Source: AC-38 sp033856025 (GTDB taxonomy: Bacteria > Actinomycetota > Thermoleophilia > Solirubrobacterales > Solirubrobacteraceae). Taken from it: a stretch of DNA of 64,000 bases. The stretch spans positions 62,001 through 126,000 of the forward strand of contig JAWVFQ010000015.1 of the NCBI GenBank assembly GCA_033856025.1, in the 5' to 3' direction. The notes under the pieces are model-generated. The model was not told where the DNA came from. It did no database searches and saw nothing but the letters and a program-made list of their open reading frames with translations. A program made the translations under genes and the position numbers. Of this stretch, positions 57,241-64,000 are shown one piece after another; the first letter of the stretch is position 1, and every line of letters starts with the position of its first letter.

Positions 57241-58793
57241 GCGGCGCCGGCGAACCGCGCGCGCAGGGCCTTCTTGTCGAACTTGCCCACGGACGTCTTG
57301 GGGACCTCTTCGATGACCTCGACGCGGTCGGGCAGCCACCACTTGGCCACGCGGCCGTCGAGGAACCCGACCACCGCGTCGGCGTCCAGCGCCGCGCCGT
57401 CTCGCGGCACGACGCACGCGCAGGGGCGCTCGCCCCAGCGCTCGTCGGGCACCGCGATCACGGCCGCCTCCAGCACGTCGGGGTGGGCCATGATCTCGTT
57501 CTCCAGCTCGACCGAGCTGATCCACTCGCCGCCGGACTTGACCAGGTCCTTGGTGCGGTCCACGAGCTTGATGTATGAGCCGTGCGTCAGCTCGGCGACG
57601 TCGCCGGTGCGCAGCCAGCCGTCGTCGGTGAACTTCTCGCCGGAGTCCGGGTCGCGGTAGTACTCGCGCGCGATCCACGGGCCGCGGACCTGGAGCTCCC
57701 CGCCGTTGTCCTCGTCGACGCGGAAGTCGACCAGCGGCAGCGTGCGACCCTGGCAGGCGCGCAGCGCGTAGCGCTCGTCCTCGCTCATTTGCGGCGCGTC
57801 GGCGGGCAGGCGCGAGGTCGCGGCCAGCGGACTGGTCTCGGTCATCCCCCAGCCCTGGACGATGGGGACGCCGAAGCGCGCGTCGAAGGCTCGGATCAGC
57901 GCCTGCGGGACGGCCGAGCCGCCGCACTTGATCTCGCTGAGGCTGGACAGGTCCGGCGGGGGGTCGAGCTGGAGGAAGCCCTGCCAGATCGTGGGCACGC
58001 CGGCCGTCCGGGTCACGCGCTCGGCGGCGATCAGCTCGGCGAGCTCGTCCGGGGCCATCCGCGGCCCGGGGAACACCTGCCGCGCGCCGGCCAGCGCCGC
58101 GGCGTAGGGAATCCCCCAGGCGTTGGCGTGGAACATCGGGACGACCGGCATGACGGAGTCGGCGGCGGAGATCCCGATGGCGTCGGGGGACAGGACGCCG
58201 AGGCTGTGCAGCAGCGTCGAGCGGTGCGAGTAGACGACGCCCTTGGGCCGCCCCGTGGTCCCGCTCGTGTAGCACATGGCCGCGGCGCTGCTCTCGTCCA
58301 GGTCGGGGAACTCGAAGCCCGGATCGCCGCTCGCCAGGAGCGCCTCGTAGTCCAGCGCGCCCTCGCGCTCGCCGGGGCCGTCGGGCATGAGGACCTCGTG
58401 CTCGACGCCCTCGAAGCGCGGCATCGCCTCGGCGAGGCTGGCGTCGAGGAAGATCATCCGGTCCTCCGCGTGGCCGACGATGTAGTGCAGGTCGTCCTCG
58501 AACAGGCGGATGTTCAGCGTGTGCAGGACCGCGCCCATCGAGGGGACGGCCAGGTAGAGCTCGAGGTGGCGCATGGAGTTCCAGCCGAACGACGCGACGC
58601 GGTCGCCGGGCCGCACGCCCATGTCGCGCAGCGCGCCGGCCAGCCGCCGCGCGCGCTCCACCACCTGCGCGTACGTGGAGCGCTCGACCCCGTCCTGCGT
58701 GCGCGAGACGACCTCGCGATCGCCGAACACCTGCTCCGCGCGCCGCGCGATGTGACTCACCAGCAGCGGCGTGTCCATCATCAGCCCCTCCAT
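57237..58793 (-). CDS. Medium/long-chain fatty acid-CoA ligase (AMP-dependent synthetase)
   Basis: A 518-residue ANL-superfamily ligase. Core A3 motif C-Y-T-S-G-T-T-G-R-P-K-G-V, A5 Q-G-W-G-M-T-E-T-S-P, A7 R-T-G-D-V-A and the C-terminal hinge R-T-K-D-L-V-K-S-G-G-E-W-I-S with K-F-D-K-K at the end. Activates a carboxylic acid as acyl-CoA, likely a fatty acid, in line with the nearby acyl-CoA dehydrogenase and WS/DGAT. TACTCT lies 7 bases before the ATG; an internal ATG at residue 5 or 6 is possible. Confidence 0.92.
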   Translation of the reverse strand: MEGLMMDTPLLVSHIARRAEQVFGDREVVSRTQDGVERSTYAQVVERARRLAGALRDMGVRPGDRVASFGWNSMRHLELYLAVPSMGAVLHTLNIRLFEDDLHYIVGHAEDRMIFLDASLAEAMPRFEGVEHEVLMPDGPGEREGALDYEALLASGDPGFEFPDLDESSAAAMCYTSGTTGRPKGVVYSHRSTLLHSLGVLSPDAIGISAADSVMPVVPMFHANAWGIPYAAALAGARQVFPGPRMAPDELAELIAAERVTRTAGVPTIWQGFLQLDPPPDLSSLSEIKCGGSAVPQALIRAFDARFGVPIVQGWGMTETSPLAATSRLPADAPQMSEDERYALRACQGRTLPLVDFRVDEDNGGELQVRGPWIAREYYRDPDSGEKFTDDGWLRTGDVAELTHGSYIKLVDRTKDLVKSGGEWISSVELENEIMAHPDVLEAAVIAVPDERWGERPCACVVPRDGAALDADAVVGFLDGRVAKWWLPDRVEVIEEVPKTSVGKFDKKALRARFAGAA

Positions 58794-58810
58794 GGGGGCG
58801 AGAGTACCGC

Positions 58811-59779
58811 CTAGGCGCGGGCGGTCTCGCGCTCGGTCAGCGCGCGGCGGATCGTCTTGGGGAGCATGAAGCGCACGTCCTCCTGGACGACCTCGAACTC
58901 CGAGACGTCGTCGGTGCCGCGGTCGCGGAAGAAGTCGACCAGGCGCTGGACGAGCTCCTCGGGCGCGCTGGCGCCCGACGTGATGCCCACGACGCGTTTG
59001 CCGTCCAGCCACTCCTCGCGGACCTGGGTCTCGTTGTCGATCAGGTGCGACTCGGCGCCGTGGTCGCGGGCCACCTCGACCAGGCGGTTGGAGTTCGACG
59101 AGTTGCGCGAGCCGATGACCAGGACGAGATCGCAGTGCTCGGCCATCTGCTTGACCGCGGCCTGGCGGTTCGTCGTGGCGTAGCAGATGTCGTCGGTGCG
59201 GGGACCGACGATGCGGGGGAACTTCTCCCGCAGGCGGGCGATGATCTGGCGCGTCTCGTCGACGCTCAGCGTGGTCTGGGAGATGTACGCCACCTTCGCG
59301 GGGTCCTCGACCTCCAGGCGCTCGACGTCGTCCTCGGTCTCGATGAGGACGATGTGCTCGGGCGCCTCCCCCATCGTGCCCTCGACCTCCTCGTGGCCGG
59401 CATGGCCGACGAGGACGATCGTGTAGCCGTCGGCGGCGAACTTCTTGGCCTCGACGTGCACCTTGGTGACCAGCGGGCACGTGGCGTCGATGGCGAACAG
59501 CTCGCGCCGCGCGGCGTTGGCGTGGACCGCGGGGCTGACTCCGTGGGCGGAGAACACGACGGTCGAGCCCTCGGGGATCTCCGTCTCCTCCTCCACGAAG
59601 ACGGCTCCGCGCTCGCGCAGCTTCTCCACCACGTGCTTGTTGTGGACGATCTCCTTGCGCACGTAGACGGGCGCGCCGTAGAGGTCGAGCGCGTGCTCGA
59701 CGGTCTGGACGGCCCGGTCGACGCCCGCGCAGTAGCCGCGCGGCGCCGCCAGCAGGAGCTTCTCCGGGGCGGAGGCCAT
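58811..59779 (-). CDS. ispH: 4-hydroxy-3-methylbut-2-enyl diphosphate reductase
   Basis: The last MEP-pathway enzyme, giving IPP and DMAPP. The 322-residue protein has the three cluster Cys: Cys17 (P-R-G-Y-C-A-G-V), Cys101 (D-A-T-C-P-L-V), Cys199 (D-I-C-Y-A-T-T-N-R-Q), plus S-A-H-G-V and Q-T-T-L-S. A [4Fe-4S] enzyme, so dependent on the SUF system in this window. TACCCT is 6 bases before the ATG and lies in the end of the methyltransferase gene. Confidence 0.96.
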   Translation of the reverse strand: MASAPEKLLLAAPRGYCAGVDRAVQTVEHALDLYGAPVYVRKEIVHNKHVVEKLRERGAVFVEEETEIPEGSTVVFSAHGVSPAVHANAARRELFAIDATCPLVTKVHVEAKKFAADGYTIVLVGHAGHEEVEGTMGEAPEHIVLIETEDDVERLEVEDPAKVAYISQTTLSVDETRQIIARLREKFPRIVGPRTDDICYATTNRQAAVKQMAEHCDLVLVIGSRNSSNSNRLVEVARDHGAESHLIDNETQVREEWLDGKRVVGITSGASAPEELVQRLVDFFRDRGTDDVSEFEVVQEDVRFMLPKTIRRALTERETARA

Positions 59780-59783
59780 GGCC

Positions 59784-60314
59784 TCAGGGTACCGACCACA
59801 CGAACATGCCCCCGCGGCGCTCGCCCTGCAGGCCGAGCGCCTCGACGGCCTGCTGGACGCCGGGGAAGTCGGGATGGCCGTAGTCGTGGAAGGCGACGAC
59901 GGCACCGGGCGCCAGGCGGGGCCGCCAGGCCGCGAACTCGGCCAGCGTGGGCTCGCGCTCGTGCGTGGAGTCGACGAACAGCAGCTCCACGCCGTCGCCC
60001 CGGGCGTCGACGCCCGGCTGGTTGACCCACTCGACGCGGGCGGCGGCCTCCGGGGCAAGGGCCGCGTACTCGTCGCGGTGGTCGTGGACCACGGGGTCGA
60101 ACGTGGTGACGCGGCGCTCGGGGTCCGCCAGGGCGAGCGCCAGGGCGGTCCAACCGGGGCCGGTGCCCAGCTCGACGACGCGCCCGCGCCCGCGGGCCAG
60201 GCGCAGCAGCTCGGAGACGTCGCCGGAGCGCGTCGCCGCCTCCAGGCCCCACGCGTGACCGCGCCGGCGCGCGAGCCGGCGGGCCCGCCACAGGAAGATC
60301 CGCACGCGGATCAC
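59784..60314 (-). CDS. Class I SAM-dependent methyltransferase-like protein
   Basis: A 176-residue Rossmann methyltransferase. SAM motif I V-V-E-L-G-T-G-P-G-W-T, then the D-P acidic residue (T-F-D-P-V) and L-L-F-V-D-S-T-H-E. It resembles the Methyltransf_24 group (V-D-x-x-H-x-x). GTG overlaps the M28 gene stop (GTGA), so it is co-translated with it. Substrate unknown. Confidence 0.8.
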   Translation of the reverse strand: MIRVRIFLWRARRLARRRGHAWGLEAATRSGDVSELLRLARGRGRVVELGTGPGWTALALALADPERRVTTFDPVVHDHRDEYAALAPEAAARVEWVNQPGVDARGDGVELLFVDSTHEREPTLAEFAAWRPRLAPGAVVAFHDYGHPDFPGVQQAVEALGLQGERRGGMFVWSVP

Positions 60315-61258
60315 CGGCGCAGGAGCTCGGCGATCGTCTCTCCCACCCCGTCCAGCGCGGCGGTGGAGAGCTTGTCGGGCGTGTCTTCGGGCGTGTCGGC
60401 GTAGCGGTAGGAGAAGTCGATGAGGTCGACGGCGGGGATCCCAGCCTGCAGGAACGGGGTGTGGTCGTCGAGGATCGCCGTCTGCGTGCCCGGCGGGAAG
60501 TAGCGGGCGGCGCCGGCGCGGCGGGCCGCGGCGCGAACGCGCTCCCACAGCCCGGGCGTCGACGTTCCCTCCCGGGGCAGGCGCAGCCCCTGGTTGGCGA
60601 TGTAGTCCAGCAGCACCATCTCCCGCGTCGCCTTCCCGTGCGCGCGGACGTAGGCCTTGGACCCGCGCAGCGCGTCGCGCAGGAAGTTCTCCGGGCGCGA
60701 GCCGAGCGGCTCCTCCTCGCCGTCGAACAGGACGAAGCGCAGCGCCGGGGCGTCCGCGGGGCGCCGGACGCGGCGCAGCGCCCGGGCGACCTCGACGACC
60801 GCGGCGGTGCCGGCCGCCCCGTCGTTGGCGCCCACGTGGTGGGGGATCGTCGCCTCGGTGTCGTAGTGCGCGCCCAGCACGATCGCGGGCCCGCGCCCCG
60901 GGAGGCCGGCCACGATGTTGCGCAGCCCGCCGGGCACGGCCTCGAAGTGGCCGCTCAGAAGCGTCCGCAGCCGCACCGCCAGGCGGCGGGAGGCGGCGCT
61001 CCCCGCCGGGCGCGGTCCGTAGCCCACCTGCTCGCGCACGAGCCGCATCGCGCGCGGCGCGTCGAAGCGGTCCGGCCGCGAGGCGCCGGTCCCGGCGCCG
61101 CCGGAGGCCGCGCCGTCGCTGCCCGTCCCGGTCGTCGCGGAGGCGGAGTCCCCCCCGCCGCCCGCGCTCGTGAACGGGCGGAAGTCGTTGACGGCCAGCC
61201 CGACCAGGGCGGCGCCGAGGGCGAGCTGTACGACGAGGGCGACGATGAGCAGGCGCAC
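60311..61258 (-). CDS. M28-family zinc peptidase / glutaminyl cyclase-like
   Basis: A 315-residue exported protein: N-terminal signal or anchor helix, a Gly/Ser/Thr-rich linker (about 32-62), then an M28 fold. Zinc ligands are seen in G-A-H-Y-D-T, G-A-N-D-G-A-A-G, and F-D-G-E-E. The C-terminal D-D-H-T-P-F-L-Q-A-G-I-P-A-V-D-L-I-D is close to the block of glutaminyl-peptide cyclotransferases, so it may cyclise N-terminal Gln of secreted proteins rather than cut peptides. GTG start. Confidence 0.85.
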   Translation of the reverse strand: MRLLIVALVVQLALGAALVGLAVNDFRPFTSAGGGGDSASATTGTGSDGAASGGAGTGASRPDRFDAPRAMRLVREQVGYGPRPAGSAASRRLAVRLRTLLSGHFEAVPGGLRNIVAGLPGRGPAIVLGAHYDTEATIPHHVGANDGAAGTAAVVEVARALRRVRRPADAPALRFVLFDGEEEPLGSRPENFLRDALRGSKAYVRAHGKATREMVLLDYIANQGLRLPREGTSTPGLWERVRAAARRAGAARYFPPGTQTAILDDHTPFLQAGIPAVDLIDFSYRYADTPEDTPDKLSTAALDGVGETIAELLRR

Positions 61259-61280
61259 GCGCGCCCGTTCGGGGCCGCCC

Positions 61281-62582
61281 TCAGTCGTTGGAGGTCACCG
61301 CCTCCAGCAGGTGCGCGAACTTCTCGCGCGCGGCCTCGCGCCGGGTGGGCACGTGCTGGGAGGGGAGCTCGCCCTGCGGCTCGTCGTACCCGCGCAGGAT
61401 CTGGCGCGCCACCGACTCGCGGTGCACCTCGTCGGGCCCGTCGTAGAAGCGGGCGGCCCGCGCGTAGCGGTACATGGCCTCCAGCGGCATGTCCGTGGAG
61501 TAGCCCAGCGAGCCGTGGATCTGCAGCGCGCGGTCGACCACGTCGTGCAGCACGCCGGCGCCGAAGAACTTGATCAGGGAGATCTCGCGGCGCGCGGCGG
61601 CGACGCCCTCGCTGTCCATCTTCCAGGCGGCGTGCAGCGTCATCAGCCGGGCCGCGTCCATCTGCGCCGCGGAGTCGGCGATCCAGTTCTGGACCGTCTG
61701 CTTCTCGGCCAGCTTGGCGCCGTGGGTCTCGCGCCGCAGCGCGTACTCGCAGAGCATGTCGAAGGCCCGGTTGCACACGCCCAGCCAGCGCATGCAGTGA
61801 TGGATACGGCCCGGGTAGAGCCGCTGCTGGGCGATCAGGAAGCCCGCGCCCTCGGCGCCCAGCAGCGCCTCCTTGGGCAGGCGGACGTCGCGGTAGTAGA
61901 TCTCGGCGTGGTTGCCGTACTTGGCCCAGGACTCCTGCGGGTGCTCCATGGTCGGTACGTCGCGCACGATCTCCACGCCCGGCGCGTCGGCGTCCACGAC
62001 GAACATCGACGCGCGCTGGTAGCGGCGCGCATCGGGATCGGTCACCGCCATCACGATCAGGAAGTCGGCGATCGAGCCGTTGGACGAGAACCACTTGTGG
62101 CCGTTGAGAAGGTAGCCGTCGCCGTCCTTGACGGCCATCGTGCTCATCTTCGTCGGGTCCGACCCGGCGTTCTCGGGCTCGGTCATGGAGAAGGCCGAGC
62201 GCAGGTCGCCGGCCAGCAGGGGATGCAGGTAGCGGTCCTTCTGCTCCGGCGTCCCGGCCAGGGCGAGGATCTCCGAGTTGCCGGAGTCGGGCGCCGCGTT
62301 GCCGAAGGCGAAGGGGGCCAGCGGGCTCGTGCCCAGGACCTCGTGCATGAGGCCGAGCTTGACCTGGCCGAAGCCCTGCCCGCCCAGCTCGGGGTCGAGG
62401 TGCGCCGCCCACAGGCCGCGCTCCCTGACGCGCTCCTGCAGCGGCTCCAGCGCGCGCACGATCTGGTCGAACTCGAGGTCGGCCATCAGCGTCTCGAGCG
62501 GCCAGACCTCCTCGCGGACGACCTCGGTCATCCAATCCAGGTGCTCCTGGAACTCTGGCTCGGTCGAGAAGTCCCACGCCAT
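61281..62582 (-). CDS. Acyl-CoA dehydrogenase
   Basis: A 433-residue FAD acyl-CoA dehydrogenase. M-T-E-P-E-N-A-G-S-D, F-S-S-N-G-S and the C-terminal R-A-L-Q-I-H-G-S-L-G-Y-S-T and F-Y-D-G-P-D-E-V-H-R-E are typical of the ACAD10/11 branch. It oxidises acyl-CoA at the 2,3 position. GGAGAG gives a ribosome site before the ATG. Neighbourhood with an acyl-CoA ligase supports fatty-acid breakdown. Confidence 0.93.
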   Translation of the reverse strand: MAWDFSTEPEFQEHLDWMTEVVREEVWPLETLMADLEFDQIVRALEPLQERVRERGLWAAHLDPELGGQGFGQVKLGLMHEVLGTSPLAPFAFGNAAPDSGNSEILALAGTPEQKDRYLHPLLAGDLRSAFSMTEPENAGSDPTKMSTMAVKDGDGYLLNGHKWFSSNGSIADFLIVMAVTDPDARRYQRASMFVVDADAPGVEIVRDVPTMEHPQESWAKYGNHAEIYYRDVRLPKEALLGAEGAGFLIAQQRLYPGRIHHCMRWLGVCNRAFDMLCEYALRRETHGAKLAEKQTVQNWIADSAAQMDAARLMTLHAAWKMDSEGVAAARREISLIKFFGAGVLHDVVDRALQIHGSLGYSTDMPLEAMYRYARAARFYDGPDEVHRESVARQILRGYDEPQGELPSQHVPTRREAAREKFAHLLEAVTSND

Positions 62583-62622
62583 GCTTCGCTCTCCTTCGGT
62601 CGCCCGCGACGGACGATACCCG

Positions 62623-64000
62623 TCAGGGCGCGACGCGGAAGCCGGCGCGGCGCACGAACGAGCGGGCGCCCTGGCGGTCCGCGGCGACGGCGACCAGGCG
62701 GTAGCGGCCCGGCGCCAGGCGCCGCCCGCCGATGCGCGCGGGAAGGCGGAGGCGGTTGGCGCCGGCGCGCCCGGCGCGGGCGAAGCCGCCCGGGACGCGG
62801 ACCCAGACGCCGCGCGCCGTGCGGCGCTGGGCGAAGAAGGTGACTCGCGCGGGCTCGGAGAGGACGAAGCGGATGAGCGGTCGCACGCGCGCCGTCGCCG
62901 GGAAGGCGAAGGGGCGGACGCGCAGGAGGTTCAGCCGCGGGCGCGCGTTGGGCGGCGGGTCGTCGTCGACGATCGTGGCCGTCGCCGTGCCGTCGGAGAT
63001 CCGCGCGTTCGTCGCGCGCGACAGGCGCACCCGGAAGGTCTCGTTACGCTCGTCGAGCGCGTCGGCCACGGTGGCGGCGAAGATCGTGGCCGAGGTCGTG
63101 CCGGGCGCGAAGGTCAGCGTGCCCGAGACCGCGGTGTAGTCCGACCCGGACGCCGCGGTCCCCGGCTCGGAGGCGAAGCGCACCGTGATCGTGCGTCCGC
63201 TGGCGCGCGACAGCGCCACGACCAAGCCGGCGGGCTGGCCCTCGCGCGCCGACGCGTCGCGGATGGAGATGGACGGCGCCGCGTCGTCGTCGACGATCGT
63301 GCCCAGGCCGCTGGAGTCCGAGACCGTGGCGCCGGAGGGGTTGGAGAGATGGAGGCGCAGCGTCTCGGACGGCTCGTCGAGGGTGTCCTCGCGGGCGCGG
63401 ACACGCACGGTGGCGGTCGTGGAGCCCGCGGGGATGGTCGCCCGGCCCGACGTCGCGTTGTAGTCGGCGCCGGCGCGGGCCGACTCGTCCGCCGTGGCGT
63501 AGTCGACCGAGACGTCGCGGCCGCTGGCCGTGGACAGGCGGACGGTGAAGGAGAGGTCGACGTTGCCCTCGGTGCGGCTGGCGTCCGTGACGGAGAGCGT
63601 GGGCGCGGGGTCGTCGTCCTTGATGGTGCCCGTGCCGGTGGAGTCCGCAATGGTGGCGCCGGTGGCGCTGGACAGGTTGAGCACGAAGCGCTCGTCGACC
63701 TCGTCCAGCGTGTCGCCCTTCACCGGGACCAGGACGGTGTTGGAGGTCATCCCGGGCGGGATCGTGAGCGTGCCGGAGGTGGCGGTGTAGTCGCCGGGCT
63801 GCCGCGCCGTGTCGTCGGCCGTGGCGTACTGGACGGTCACCGGGGTGGCCGACGTCTCGGACATGGTCACCGTGAACGTCGCGGTGCCTGCCCCGGTATC
63901 GCCCTCGGTCACGGTCACGTCTCCCGCGGAGAGCGCCGGCGCGGCGGCCGCCGCGCTGGGGACGGCCAGGAGCGCGAGAGCGGTCAGGGAGGCGAGGGCG
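62623..64000 (-). CDS. Calx-beta repeat protein, start beyond window edge
   Basis: Partial at its 5' end; visible part about 459 residues. A signal peptide seems to be entering the window at 63990-63930 (hydrophobic, then P-S-A-A-A-A-A-P), so few codons are missing. Three to four Calx-beta domains follow, each with V-T-E-G-x and D-Y-x-A-T/V-S-G-T-L-T and the D-D-D linker. The last about 100 residues are the Arg-rich C-terminal beta domain ending R-L-A-P-G-R-Y-R-L-V-A-V-A. A surface or adhesive role is inferred. Confidence 0.85.
   Translation of the reverse strand, partial: ALASLTALALLAVPSAAAAAPALSAGDVTVTEGDTGAGTATFTVTMSETSATPVTVQYATADDTARQPGDYTATSGTLTIPPGMTSNTVLVPVKGDTLDEVDERFVLNLSSATGATIADSTGTGTIKDDDPAPTLSVTDASRTEGNVDLSFTVRLSTASGRDVSVDYATADESARAGADYNATSGRATIPAGSTTATVRVRAREDTLDEPSETLRLHLSNPSGATVSDSSGLGTIVDDDAAPSISIRDASAREGQPAGLVVALSRASGRTITVRFASEPGTAASGSDYTAVSGTLTFAPGTTSATIFAATVADALDERNETFRVRLSRATNARISDGTATATIVDDDPPPNARPRLNLLRVRPFAFPATARVRPLIRFVLSEPARVTFFAQRRTARGVWVRVPGGFARAGRAGANRLRLPARIGGRRLAPGRYRLVAVAADRQGARSFVRRAGFRVAP

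Noticed and set aside
1..64000. tRNA, rRNA, CRISPR, IS elements, phage or toxin-antitoxin genes
   Set aside because: Intergenic gaps are short and show no cloverleaf, array, transposase or integrase; no support for any of these.

Overview
The window reads as a stretch of chromosome from a very GC-rich actinobacterium, most likely class Thermoleophilia (Solirubrobacterales or a relative). Pointers are the very high GC, many GTG starts, tightly packed operons with ATGA/GTGA stop-start overlaps, a CysM/CysO/MPN set like that of mycobacteria, an Rrf2-SufCDSU cluster, F420-type oxidoreductases, a WS/DGAT acyltransferase, and secreted proteins that share an Arg-rich C-terminal beta domain. The taxonomic call is inference. 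I see no rRNA, tRNA, CRISPR array, insertion sequence or phage gene, and no gene-free stretch longer than about 210 bases (the longest is 29721-29928).

Layout. 1-6262 (mostly minus): a partial PfkB kinase, D,D-carboxypeptidase, LysM protein, PyrF, HU, a small roadblock-like pair, then the coupled rdgB-rph-murI operon and a Flp-type pilin. 6409-20678 (mostly plus): two zinc-ribbon proteins, an HDAC-like deacetylase, NadB, a C/H-motif protein behind a possible Pho-type box, hydantoinase A/B, a 3-hydroxyisobutyrate dehydrogenase-like enzyme with an odd leader peptide, DUF1802, DUF1152, a penicillin acylase-family enzyme and an uncharacterised protein. 20675-29720 (minus): zinc-ribbon protein, MPN/JAMM peptidase, TatA, CysM, GST, two tandem subtilases, a CysO/MoaD-like carrier and a rhodanese-E1 activating enzyme. 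Together the JAMM, CysM, CysO and E1 genes make a carrier-protein cysteine synthesis route. 29929-39873: a NarL-type two-component pair, a lamin-tail-like secreted protein, and a surface polysaccharide group (AsnB, two glycosyltransferases, flippase, PQQ-propeller protein). 39942-48845: the SUF iron-sulfur assembly genes rrf2-sufC-sufD-sufS-sufU, with sufB placed 3.3 kb away beyond three opposite-strand genes. 48977-64000: cupin, two deazaflavin-type oxidoreductases, membrane and APH proteins, WS/DGAT, an HDO-fold enzyme resembling the Chlamydia CADD pABA synthase, a thioredoxin-like protein, phosphoesterase, acyl-CoA ligase, IspH, methyltransferase, M28 peptidase, acyl-CoA dehydrogenase and the 3' part of a Calx-beta protein.

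Window-wide patterns. About 25 genes have a TANNNT -10-like hexamer only 6-10 bases before the start codon, which predicts widespread leaderless transcription. Four of nine convergent gene pairs share a single CTAG that supplies both TAG stops. Two unrelated genes (hup, sufB) end in the same 19-base hairpin core with a changed base pair in the outer stem. cysM and the E1 gene share a palindrome at their promoters, which suggests one regulator for the split cysteine system.
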